Source of the DNA: DASRSS01 sp035656335
GTDB lineage: Bacteria; Actinomycetota; Actinomycetes; Mycobacteriales; Jatrophihabitantaceae
Direction: 5' to 3'
Assembly (NCBI GenBank): GCA_035656335.1
Contig: DASRSS010000021.1
Span: 1-8,004, forward strand
Length of the DNA: 8,004 nucleotides
Below the pieces are notes generated by a model. The model ran no database searches, was not told the origin of the DNA, and saw only the letters and a program-made list of their open reading frames with translations. Shown here one piece after another: positions 1 to 5,724 of this stretch (position 1 is the first letter of the stretch; each line of letters starts with the position of its first letter). A program made the translations under genes and the position numbers.

Positions 1-1721
1 CGTTGCTCGGCCGCGGACGCGAACTCGTCGTACGCCAGCGCGGCGGTGTCGGCCGCCTGGGCGAGCCGCTCCTCGGTCTCCACCCGGTCGGCGACGTGCG
101 GATCGTCCACGCCGCCCGACGCGAGCAATTGGTGACTGCTCGCGCGGTGCTCGGCTGCGCGGGCCCGCTGCTCGGCGGCCCGGCCGCGCGCCTCCGCCGC
201 CGGCTCGGCGTGCCCGGTCGCTGCCTGCCCGGCCGCCTTCTGCTGACCAGCCTCGGTACCGCCCTCCTCGGCATCCTCGACCGTCAGCGGCTTGGCGATG
301 TCCTCGAGCTGAGCGCCCTCGGCCTTGACGCCGAAGGCGAGCTCGGCGATCCCGCCCAGCGCCATCACGCCGGCGCCGATGAAGAACGCGACCGCGACCA
401 GGGTGTCGCTCTTGCTGCCGATCAGGTGACCGAACAGCAGCGGACCGGTGATGCCGCCGACCGCGGTGCCGATCGCGTAGAAGAACGCGATTGCCAGCGC
501 CCGGGTCTCCATCGGGAAGATCTCCGACGCGGTGAGGTACGCGGCGCTCGCTCCCGCCGAGGCAAGGAAGAAGGTCCCCATCACGATGATGATGAACGTC
601 CAGGCGCCGAGGACGCCGGTCGCCATGAACAGAATCCCGAGCAGGATGCCGATCGCGGCCGACCCGAGGTAGGTGCCGCTGATCATCGGCTTGCGTCCGA
701 CGGTGTCGAACAGCCTGCCCAGCACGAGCGGTCCGGTGAAGTTGCTGGCCGCGTACACGATCGTGAAGATCGGCACCGCGCCCGACGCGACGCCGAAGAA
801 CGTGGTCATCAGCGTGCCGAGGTTGAACGTGATCCCGTTGTAGATGAACGCCTGCCCGATGAACAGCGCGAGGCACAGGATCGAACGCCGCGGATAGACC
901 TTGAACGCGACGCGGGCGATCTCGCGGAACGGGATCGTGGTGCGCTGGCGCACCTTCAGCGTCTTGGTGACCTTGGGCAGCGGCTGGCCGGTCTGCTCCT
1001 CGATGTCGCGCTCGATCCCGTCGACGAGCCGCTCGGCCTCCTCCTCCTGGCCGTGGATGAACAACCACCGCGGGCTCTCCGGGACGCCGCGCCGCACCGC
1101 CATCACCGCGATCGCGAGCACGACGCCGAGCAGGAACGCGAGCCGCCAGCCCACGTTCGTCGGCAGGATGTTCTTGTCCAGGAAGAACAGCGCGGCACCC
1201 GACCCGGCCATCGAGCCGACCCAGTACGACCCGTTGATGATCAGGTCGATGCGGCCGCGGGCGCGTGCCGGGATCAGCTCGTCGATCGCCGAGTTGATCG
1301 CTGCGTACTCGCCGCCGATGCCGGCGCCGGTGAAGAACCGCATCAGGTAGAAGAACCACGGCGTGAACGACGCGGCCGTCAGCGCCGTCGCGACGATGTA
1401 CAGCGCCAGCGTGATCATGAACAGCTTCTTGCGGCCGTACCGGTCGGTGAGCTGGCCGAAGAACAGCGCGCCGACGCACGAGCCGACGACGTAGATGGCG
1501 GCCGCGGTACCGATGTCGCCGGCGGTCAGCCCGACGCCGCTGCCGGACTCGGTGAGCCGGGACGCGACGGCGCCGACGATCGTGACCTCGAGCCCGTCGA
1601 GCACCCAGGCGGTGCCCAGCCCGAGGATGATCAGCCAGTGGAACCGCGCCCACGGCAGGCGGTCCAGCCGGCCGGGGACGTTGGTCTCGATCGTGCCGGT
1701 CTGCGGGGTCGCCGTGGTCAT
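1..1721 (-). CDS. MFS transporter, sugar-porter type, with long Ala/Glu-rich C-terminal tail (3' end outside window)
   Basis: Predicted proton-coupled inner-membrane transporter of the major facilitator superfamily; the substrate cannot be told from sequence. The minus-strand frame is open from the ATG at 1721 to the window edge (573 codons, no stop). Visible family motifs are an acidic first helix (LDGLE, about residues 41-45), the loop 2-3 signature GQLTDRYGRK (89-98), PESPRW after helix 6 (214-219), and the repeated loop 8-9 signature GRLFDTVGRK (335-344). About twelve hydrophobic helices end near residue 462. After that comes a hydrophilic tail of at least 110 residues, rich in Ala, Glu, Arg and Gln, which is unusual for the family. 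A GGGGGA stretch at 1726-1731 lies 4 nt before the ATG and supports this start. The family call is firm. The nearest neighbour is divergent, so the promoter must lie within the 53-bp gap or inside the neighbouring gene. Confidence 0.93.
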   Translation of the reverse strand, partial: MTTATPQTGTIETNVPGRLDRLPWARFHWLIILGLGTAWVLDGLEVTIVGAVASRLTESGSGVGLTAGDIGTAAAIYVVGSCVGALFFGQLTDRYGRKKLFMITLALYIVATALTAASFTPWFFYLMRFFTGAGIGGEYAAINSAIDELIPARARGRIDLIINGSYWVGSMAGSGAALFFLDKNILPTNVGWRLAFLLGVVLAIAVMAVRRGVPESPRWLFIHGQEEEAERLVDGIERDIEEQTGQPLPKVTKTLKVRQRTTIPFREIARVAFKVYPRRSILCLALFIGQAFIYNGITFNLGTLMTTFFGVASGAVPIFTIVYAASNFTGPLVLGRLFDTVGRKPMISGTYLGSAAIGILLGILFMATGVLGAWTFIIIVMGTFFLASAGASAAYLTASEIFPMETRALAIAFFYAIGTAVGGITGPLLFGHLIGSKSDTLVAVAFFIGAGVMALGGIAELAFGVKAEGAQLEDIAKPLTVEDAEEGGTEAGQQKAAGQAATGHAEPAAEARGRAAEQRARAAEHRASSHQLLASGGVDDPHVADRVETEERLAQAADTAALAYDEFASAAEQ

Positions 1722-1774
1722 GCCGTCCCCCGCACCGCGTTTGCGCAGCGGCCGAGGCGGGTACGTCCGAGCCG

Positions 1775-2080
1775 ATGATGCGCTGCCGGGTGTTCGACCA
1801 CCGCTATCGGTTCACGGCCGACGGCCCGGTGCTGCGCTGGACCTGCCAGCGCGGTTGCGGCGCCGGCGGGGCGAAGACCTATGCGAGCGCGCGGGACGCC
1901 GAGCGTTACGCGCGCAGCTTCGACCGGGAGGACCGGGACGACCTCGGCCGCCGGGCTCCGCTTCTCGGGATGTTCCCTCTGCGCATCTGGCACAGGCTGC
2001 AAATACCCGCCGACCAGCGGCGTTCAAACCCGGGCCACACGCGGCCCCGCCGAGCGGTCAGGAACGGACGAGGCGGGTGA
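1775..2080 (+). CDS. Small hypothetical protein with putative C-H-C-C zinc knuckle
   Basis: A 101-aa soluble protein of unknown function. The N-terminal part has Cys4-x4-His9-x14-Cys24-x3-Cys28, a spacing that could bind one zinc ion. The GCGAGG stretch (27-32) and the segment around DREDRDDLGRRAPLLG look like a conserved actinobacterial small protein I have seen as hypothetical; that recollection is not checked. There is no signal peptide or membrane helix. Two adjacent ATG codons (1775 and 1778) are possible starts, and neither has a well-spaced ribosome-binding site. The basic, low-complexity last 25 residues may be less conserved. The gene is divergent from the MFS gene (53 bp apart), and its last 23 bp overlap the convergent csoR gene. 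Coding potential is plausible because the cysteine and aromatic pattern is not what GC-driven shadow frames usually show. Confidence 0.68.
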   Translation: MMRCRVFDHRYRFTADGPVLRWTCQRGCGAGGAKTYASARDAERYARSFDREDRDDLGRRAPLLGMFPLRIWHRLQIPADQRRSNPGHTRPRRAVRNGRGG

Positions 2081-2339
2081 TCGCGTCGGCCGCCTCCTTG
2101 ACCTTCGCGTCGGACTCGGCGCCACCGGCCCGGGCGGCCTGCACGACACAGGAACCGAGGTGCTCCTCGAGCAGGCCGAGCGCGACCGACTGAAGCGCCT
2201 TCGTCGCAGCACTGACCTGGGTGAGGATGTCGATGCAGTACTTGTCCTCGTCCACCATCTTGGCGATCCCGCGCACCTGTCCCTCGATGCGCCGCAGCCG
2301 CTTGAGGTAGGCGTCCTTGTTCTCGGTGTAGCCGTGCAT
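2058..2339 (-). CDS. csoR: CsoR-like copper-sensing transcriptional repressor
   Basis: A 93-aa all-helical repressor of the CsoR/RcnR family (DUF156, metal-sensitive repressor). These proteins bind operator DNA as tetramers and release it when Cu(I) is bound. The family signature KRLRRIEGQVRGIAKMVDEDKYC fills residues 13-35. The three Cu(I) ligands of characterised CsoR proteins are present as Cys35, His60 and Cys64, in the segments YCIDIL and EEHLGSC. Tyr34 and Glu82 match the second-shell Tyr/Glu pair known for CsoR, which favours copper over nickel/cobalt (RcnR) or persulfide (CstR) sensing. The start is well supported by AAGGAG at 2345-2350, 5 nt before the ATG. A candidate operator sits directly upstream. 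No copA or copZ gene is in the window, so its regulon other than itself must lie elsewhere. Confidence 0.93.
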   Translation of the reverse strand: MHGYTENKDAYLKRLRRIEGQVRGIAKMVDEDKYCIDILTQVSAATKALQSVALGLLEEHLGSCVVQAARAGGAESDAKVKEAADAITRLVRS

Positions 2340-2344
2340 GTGCG

Positions 2345-2350
2345 CTCCTT
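2345..2350 (-). promoter_or_regulatory. Ribosome-binding site of csoR
   Basis: Reads AAGGAG on the minus strand, 5 nt before the ATG at 2339. It is one of the strongest Shine-Dalgarno matches in the window and fixes the csoR start. Confidence 0.8.
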
Positions 2351-2374
2351 CGCCGGGTCCTCGCGTTGCCAGAG

Positions 2375-2389
2375 TACCCGGGCGGGGTA
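2375..2389 (-). promoter_or_regulatory. Candidate CsoR operator (TACCC-N5-GGGTA palindrome)
   Basis: The 15-bp element TACCCCGCCCGGGTA (minus strand) has perfect 5-bp arms and ends 35 bp upstream of the csoR start codon. Known CsoR operators are G/C-tract inverted repeats with TACCC...GGGTA-like arms, so this fits autoregulation. It sits in the 59-bp gap between csoR and the gene before it, where a csoR promoter would be expected. AT-rich hexamers (TATACC, TACTCT) overlap the site and could be -10 elements, but I cannot choose between them. Confidence 0.62.
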
Positions 2390-2398
2390 TATGTCCGG

Positions 2399-3025
2399 CT
2401 AGTCCACGTCGGCCAGGTCGAGCGGCATCCGGACCGCGACCACCTGGTTGGTCACCTGCAGCTCGGTCGCGTCGCGCGGCACCTGGTCGAAGTGGAACTG
2501 GCCCAGCTCGTCCCCGTCGACGTCACGCAGCCGGCGTTCCGGTGCGAGCACGATCGCCTCGAAGATCGGCGGCGCGGCGGCATCGCTGGCGAGGACGCGT
2601 CCGTCCAGCCGCACGGTCTGCGGATCCATCGGGTACAAGTCGATCAGCACGTCGGCCGGAGCGGTGCGGAACATCAGGTGCACGCCGTCCGCGTCGCTGG
2701 AGGCACCGCGCGTGCCGGCCCGGCTCAGGTCGCGCCTGCTGTCGAACGCCAGCTCGCCGTCGACGAAGTCCGGGGCGACAGCGAGCTCGCCGGCCATGCG
2801 CCGCGCGAACTGCAGGCGCAGGTTCTGCCGGACGAGCGGTGGTGGCGTAGCCATGGCCATCTGCGCCGCGGAGCGACGGAAGCTCCTGATCCACTCCACG
2901 ATCCCGAGCGCGCGCTGATCACCCGCACCGATCGCCGCCGCGACCCGCGCGGCGACGGTCTCGTCCGCCCGGCCCTCAACCCAGTCGAGCAGATCGGTGA
3001 ACGACGGTGATTGGTCCTCGCTCAT
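2399..3025 (-). CDS. ECF-sigma partner protein, candidate anti-sigma factor without zinc finger
   Basis: A 208-aa soluble protein with no clear named family. Residues 7-80 look helical (SFTDLLDWVEGRADETVAARV, then EWIRSFRRSAAQM), as in sigma-binding regions. Residues 113-202 look like a beta-sandwich, with short alternating strands (HLMFRT, VLIDLYPM, VRLDGRVL) and DGDELGQFHFDQVPRDATELQV, which resembles carboxypeptidase-regulatory or transthyretin-like folds. It has no cysteine, so the HxxxCxxC zinc motif of ZAS anti-sigma factors is absent, and no membrane helix. Its ATG overlaps the sigma factor stop codon (ATGA, 3022-3025), and GAGGAG at 3034-3039 lies 8 nt upstream. Translational coupling implies a functional link with the sigma factor. 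An anti-sigma role is inferred from position; it could instead be a co-activator or an effector of the regulon. Confidence 0.72.
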   Translation of the reverse strand: MSEDQSPSFTDLLDWVEGRADETVAARVAAAIGAGDQRALGIVEWIRSFRRSAAQMAMATPPPLVRQNLRLQFARRMAGELAVAPDFVDGELAFDSRRDLSRAGTRGASSDADGVHLMFRTAPADVLIDLYPMDPQTVRLDGRVLASDAAAPPIFEAIVLAPERRLRDVDGDELGQFHFDQVPRDATELQVTNQVVAVRMPLDLADVD

Positions 3026-3600
3026 AGGAACGTCTCCTCACCGAGAATGCTACGCAGACGATCGAGACATCTACCACGCATCGGGCCAATTCCGCCGATG
3101 GAACGCCCGAACCGCTGGGCGAGTTGGGCGTAACTCGGCTCGGCGGGGTCGAAGTACAGCGCCACCAACAGCTCCCGGCAGTTGCCGCCCAGTTGACCGA
3201 GCGCCTCGTGTAGCGCGAGGTACGTCTCCCAGTCGACCGTCGGCTCGTGGGCCACATCCTCCACCCCGTCCAAAGACACCTCGCGGCGGGACGCGCCGCG
3301 CACCCGCCACGCGTTCCGCCGTGCGACGGTCATCAGCCAGGACGGCAGGCGTTCGTCGTCCCGGATCCGATCGAGCGCGTCGAGCAGCGCGACGAACGTG
3401 CTCTGGGTGATGTCCGCGGCGTCCTCGCGCGAGACGCCGTTGCGCAGCGCCACGGTGAAGACCAACCGCTCGTACCGCCCGACCAGCGTGTCCCACGCCG
3501 CCGCGCCACCGGCACGGCACCGCGCGAGCAGTTCCGCGTCACTCGGTGGCGGTTCCGATCCGTCGCGGTGGCGGACGAAGTGGCTGCGCCCTTCGGTCAT
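3022..3600 (-). CDS. ECF-type RNA polymerase sigma factor
   Basis: Extracytoplasmic-function sigma-70 family protein, 192 aa from the ATG at 3600. Region 2 spans about residues 35-100: RYERLVFTVALRNGVSRED, the DITQSTF segment that matches the DxxQxTF core-binding motif, and LPSWLMTVARRNAWR for -10 recognition. Region 4 spans about 130-187, with a helix-turn-helix SYAQLAQRFGRSIGGIGPMRGRCLDRLRSIL that recognises the -35 element. There is no C-terminal extension. An in-frame GTG at 3618 would add six Gly/Val-rich residues. I prefer the ATG because GGGAG lies 11 nt before it and the GTG has no well-placed site, but this is not certain. It is followed, with an ATGA overlap, by the presumed partner gene. 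I could not find a convincing ECF-type autoregulatory promoter upstream. Confidence 0.9.
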   Translation of the reverse strand: MTEGRSHFVRHRDGSEPPPSDAELLARCRAGGAAAWDTLVGRYERLVFTVALRNGVSREDAADITQSTFVALLDALDRIRDDERLPSWLMTVARRNAWRVRGASRREVSLDGVEDVAHEPTVDWETYLALHEALGQLGGNCRELLVALYFDPAEPSYAQLAQRFGRSIGGIGPMRGRCLDRLRSILGEETFL

Positions 3601-3718
3601 CCCGCCACCAACTCCCACAGCCGATGCATCCGGGCGCTCCCCGCGCGCCTAGATCATCGGCATCGTACGGCGGCCCTCGGCCGATCTCATGGCGAAATGC
3701 GGTTGATCGGGATCGGCG

Positions 3719-3732
3719 GGATCAATTGGTCC
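3719..3732. repeat. Imperfect palindrome, candidate operator
   Basis: GGATCAATTGGTCC is a 14-bp inverted repeat in which six of seven base pairs match, centred on CAATTG. It overlaps a second inverted repeat, TTGATC (3703-3708) with GATCAA (3720-3725). It ends 42 bp before the phosphoglycosyl transferase start and lies in the divergent spacer, a typical place for a regulator site. No matching regulator is known to me. Confidence 0.35.
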
Positions 3733-3762
3733 GATCTGCGGCACTGGAGAGATAAGTGATCG

Positions 3763-3767
3763 AGAGG
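3763..3767 (+). promoter_or_regulatory. Ribosome-binding site of the phosphoglycosyl transferase gene
   Basis: AGAGG lies 7 nt before the ATG at 3775 and supports that start over other in-frame codons. Confidence 0.6.
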
Positions 3768-3774
3768 TGTCCTC

Positions 3775-4398
3775 ATGGCGTCCCGTCCGCAGGCGCTGGC
3801 CGCGGTGGCGAAGCGAGCTACGGACATCGTGGCCGCGACAATCGGGCTCGTCGTCGCGGTCCCGTTGCTCGGCGGACTCGCGCTAGTGATCAAGGCGACC
3901 AGCCGCGGCCCGGCGTTCTACCGGCAGACCAGGATCGGACGCTTCGGCCGGCCGTTCACCGTGTACAAGCTGCGCACCATGCACGTTGGTGCCCACGAGA
4001 TTCGCCGGCACCTGCTGCCGCTCAACGACGTTCCCACCGGCCCGCTGTTCAAGGTGCGGGACGACCCGCGCGTGACCGGCATCGGGCGGGTGCTGCGGCG
4101 CTGTTCGCTGGACGAGTTGCCGCAGCTGTGGAACGTGCTGACGGGCACGATGTCGCTCGTCGGCCCCCGCCCGGCACTGCCCGAGGAGGTGGCGCGGTAC
4201 GAGCTGCCGGTGTACGGCCGGCTGTTGGTCAAGCCCGGCCTCACCGGCCTGTGGCAGGTCAGCGGCCGCAGCGACCTGAGCTGGGACGAGAGCGTGCGAC
4301 TAGACCTCTACTACGCGCGCCACTGGTCCTTCGCGCTGGACGTGCGGATCCTGCTGCGCACGGTTGCCGCTGTGGTGTCCGGCCGCGGCGCCTACTGA
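3775..4398 (+). CDS. Sugar transferase (undecaprenyl-phosphate sugar-1-phosphate transferase, monotopic PGT family)
   Basis: A 207-aa membrane enzyme of the bacterial sugar transferase family (ExoY/WcaJ catalytic domain, PF02397). It transfers a sugar-1-phosphate from a nucleotide sugar to undecaprenyl phosphate, the first step of building a polysaccharide repeat unit. It has the N-terminal KRATD (13-17) before a hydrophobic membrane-inserted helix (about 18-39), FTVYKLRTM (61-69), the catalytic Asp113-Glu114 pair in SLDELPQLWNVLTGTMSLVGPRP, and the C-terminal VKPGLTGLWQVSGRSDL signature. Length is that of the minimal one-domain form, without the large N-terminal helical and CoA-binding-like region of WbaP/WcaJ. 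The sugar cannot be told from sequence. Its last 7 bp overlap the end of the facing Wzz-like gene, so no terminator fits between them. Confidence 0.95.
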   Translation: MASRPQALAAVAKRATDIVAATIGLVVAVPLLGGLALVIKATSRGPAFYRQTRIGRFGRPFTVYKLRTMHVGAHEIRRHLLPLNDVPTGPLFKVRDDPRVTGIGRVLRRCSLDELPQLWNVLTGTMSLVGPRPALPEEVARYELPVYGRLLVKPGLTGLWQVSGRSDLSWDESVRLDLYYARHWSFALDVRILLRTVAAVVSGRGAY

Positions 4399-5696
4399 CC
4401 GCTCATCCGCGCGACCAGGCGCGACCAGCGCCGGGCGGGAAGCGGAGCCGGCTTGGTGCCGAGCAGCACGCTGCCCACCACGCGGATGCGGATCTCGCGC
4501 AGCTCGGACGCGACGCGCGCCAGCGTCCGCGGCTTGAGCTTGCGCGCCGGCACCGAGAGCAGCACCCCGCCGCCGATAGCCATGATCCGCGCGTCGTCGG
4601 ACTCGGTCAGCGGCGCGGCCCGCACGAGAACCACGTCGTACTTCTCGTCGATGTCGTCCAGCAGTTGCCGCACCCGCATCTCCAGCAGGCTCGGCGCGGC
4701 CGAATCCGCGTTGCCCAGCGGCACGACGGTCACGCCGTCGACCGGCCCGGCCAGCGCGGCCGCGTCCAGCGTCGCGGAGCCGGAGAGCATGTCGTAGAAG
4801 CCCGGCGCTCCCGGAGCGTCGAGGACGGGGTGCCGGTGCCGCTCGTCGCGGACCGTGTCGACCAGGAGCACTCGGTGCCCGACATCGGCCAGCGCTGCCG
4901 CCAGGTTCACGGTGAGCCAGCCGGCCCACGGCTCCGGCGCGGCGCCGGTCACGACGAGCGTGCGCGTCGGCCGCTCGCTGCCGGCGAACTCGAGCGCGAC
5001 GCGCAGCCCGCGCAGCGGCTCGAACTGCGGGCTCTGGCCGTCGACGGCCGGCAGCGACCGCGGATCGCCCGGCCGGGAGATCACGCCCAGTACGCCTGCC
5101 CCGGTCAGCTCGCCGATCTCCTCGGCGGTCTCGACCGTGCGCGCCAGCCGGTCGCGCACGAGCGCCGCCGCGATTGCGAGCGCGATACCCAGCGCGATGC
5201 CGGCCAGCAGCACGATTCTGACGTTCGGCGAGCTGAACGTCGTCGGCACGGTGGCCGGTTCGGTCGTCGCCAGGCTCAGGTAGGCGCGGCTAGGGTCGCG
5301 CGCGGGCAGTGCCTGTGCCGCGGCGTTCGCGGCCAGCGCGGCGACCCGCGGATCGCGGTCGACGACCGTCACCTGGACCAGCGACGTCCCGTCGATCACG
5401 CTGCCGCTCACCTCATGCGACAGCCGGTCCGCGCTGCGCAGCCCGCCGAGCGCCGCGCTGACGTCGGCCAGCACCGGACGGGACGACGCGACGCGGGCCA
5501 GCGTCGCGAGCAGTTCGTCCACGTTGCTGGCAGCCGGCACGGTCGCCTGCGGGGTGGCCGCCACCGTCGCGACCGCGGTGTACATGCGCTGAGCGCGCGA
5601 CAGGCCGAGCAGTACGGCCGCCAGTTCCAGGACGAGCACGGCCAGCGCGAGCACGCGGCGGCGCCACATGACCGCGGCGAAGGTTCGCAGGTTCAT
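4392..5696 (-). CDS. Wzz/BY-kinase-like polysaccharide co-polymerase with degenerate ATPase domain
   Basis: A 434-aa membrane protein like the chain-length determinant plus CpsD/CapB-type kinase fusions that control polysaccharide polymerisation. Order: short cytosolic N-terminus, TM1 (about 15-32), an extracytoplasmic loop of about 125 residues, TM2 (about 160-181), then a cytosolic P-loop-like domain (about 230-410). The ATPase motifs are lost. The Walker A region reads GAAPEPWAGWLTVNLA, with Ala258 where the essential lysine should be. The Walker A' region keeps VLLVD (Asp280) but lacks the usual DLRRP. The Walker B strand YDVVLVRAAP has Arg359 in place of the aspartate. The C-terminus has no tyrosine cluster. 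It is therefore probably a structural co-polymerase, not a tyrosine kinase. The ATG at 5696 is chosen over an upstream in-frame codon because AGGAGGG lies 8 nt before it. It lies 28 bp after the lipoprotein gene. Confidence 0.86.
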   Translation of the reverse strand: MNLRTFAAVMWRRRVLALAVLVLELAAVLLGLSRAQRMYTAVATVAATPQATVPAASNVDELLATLARVASSRPVLADVSAALGGLRSADRLSHEVSGSVIDGTSLVQVTVVDRDPRVAALAANAAAQALPARDPSRAYLSLATTEPATVPTTFSSPNVRIVLLAGIALGIALAIAAALVRDRLARTVETAEEIGELTGAGVLGVISRPGDPRSLPAVDGQSPQFEPLRGLRVALEFAGSERPTRTLVVTGAAPEPWAGWLTVNLAAALADVGHRVLLVDTVRDERHRHPVLDAPGAPGFYDMLSGSATLDAAALAGPVDGVTVVPLGNADSAAPSLLEMRVRQLLDDIDEKYDVVLVRAAPLTESDDARIMAIGGGVLLSVPARKLKPRTLARVASELREIRIRVVGSVLLGTKPAPLPARRWSRLVARMSGQ

Positions 5697-5704
5697 GGCA
5701 GCAG

Positions 5705-5711
5705 CCCTCCT
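5705..5711 (-). promoter_or_regulatory. Ribosome-binding site that fixes the Wzz-like start
   Basis: AGGAGGG on the minus strand, 8 nt before the ATG at 5696. It is inside the reading frame of the longer alternative (start near 5762), which would overlap the lipoprotein gene, so the shorter protein is preferred. Confidence 0.8.
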
Positions 5712-5724
5712 GTGCGTTGTGCTC

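Larger units (their letters stand above)
3601..3774. other. Divergent intergenic region between sigma factor and phosphoglycosyl transferase genes
   Basis: This is the longest non-coding stretch in the window (174 bp). It must hold promoters for both divergent genes. The part from 3690 to 3760 is noticeably more AT-rich than its surroundings and contains repeated GATCGG/CCGATC half-sites and a palindrome. No open frame here has coding support. Confidence 0.6.

Noticed and set aside
3..1778. Open plus-strand frame of 591 codons opposite the MFS gene
   Set aside because: Translation is Arg/Asp/Gly/Ala-rich with no domain signature and is codon-aligned antisense to a well-supported transporter. 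This is a typical GC-bias shadow.
2340..2398. Rho-independent terminator between the sigma partner gene and csoR
   Set aside because: The only inverted repeat is the TACCC-N5-GGGTA element, which has no following T-run and matches an operator better.
4851..4950. Active BY-kinase assignment for the Wzz-like protein
   Set aside because: The catalytic Walker A lysine is absent and no tyrosine tail exists, so naming it a tyrosine kinase would be wrong.
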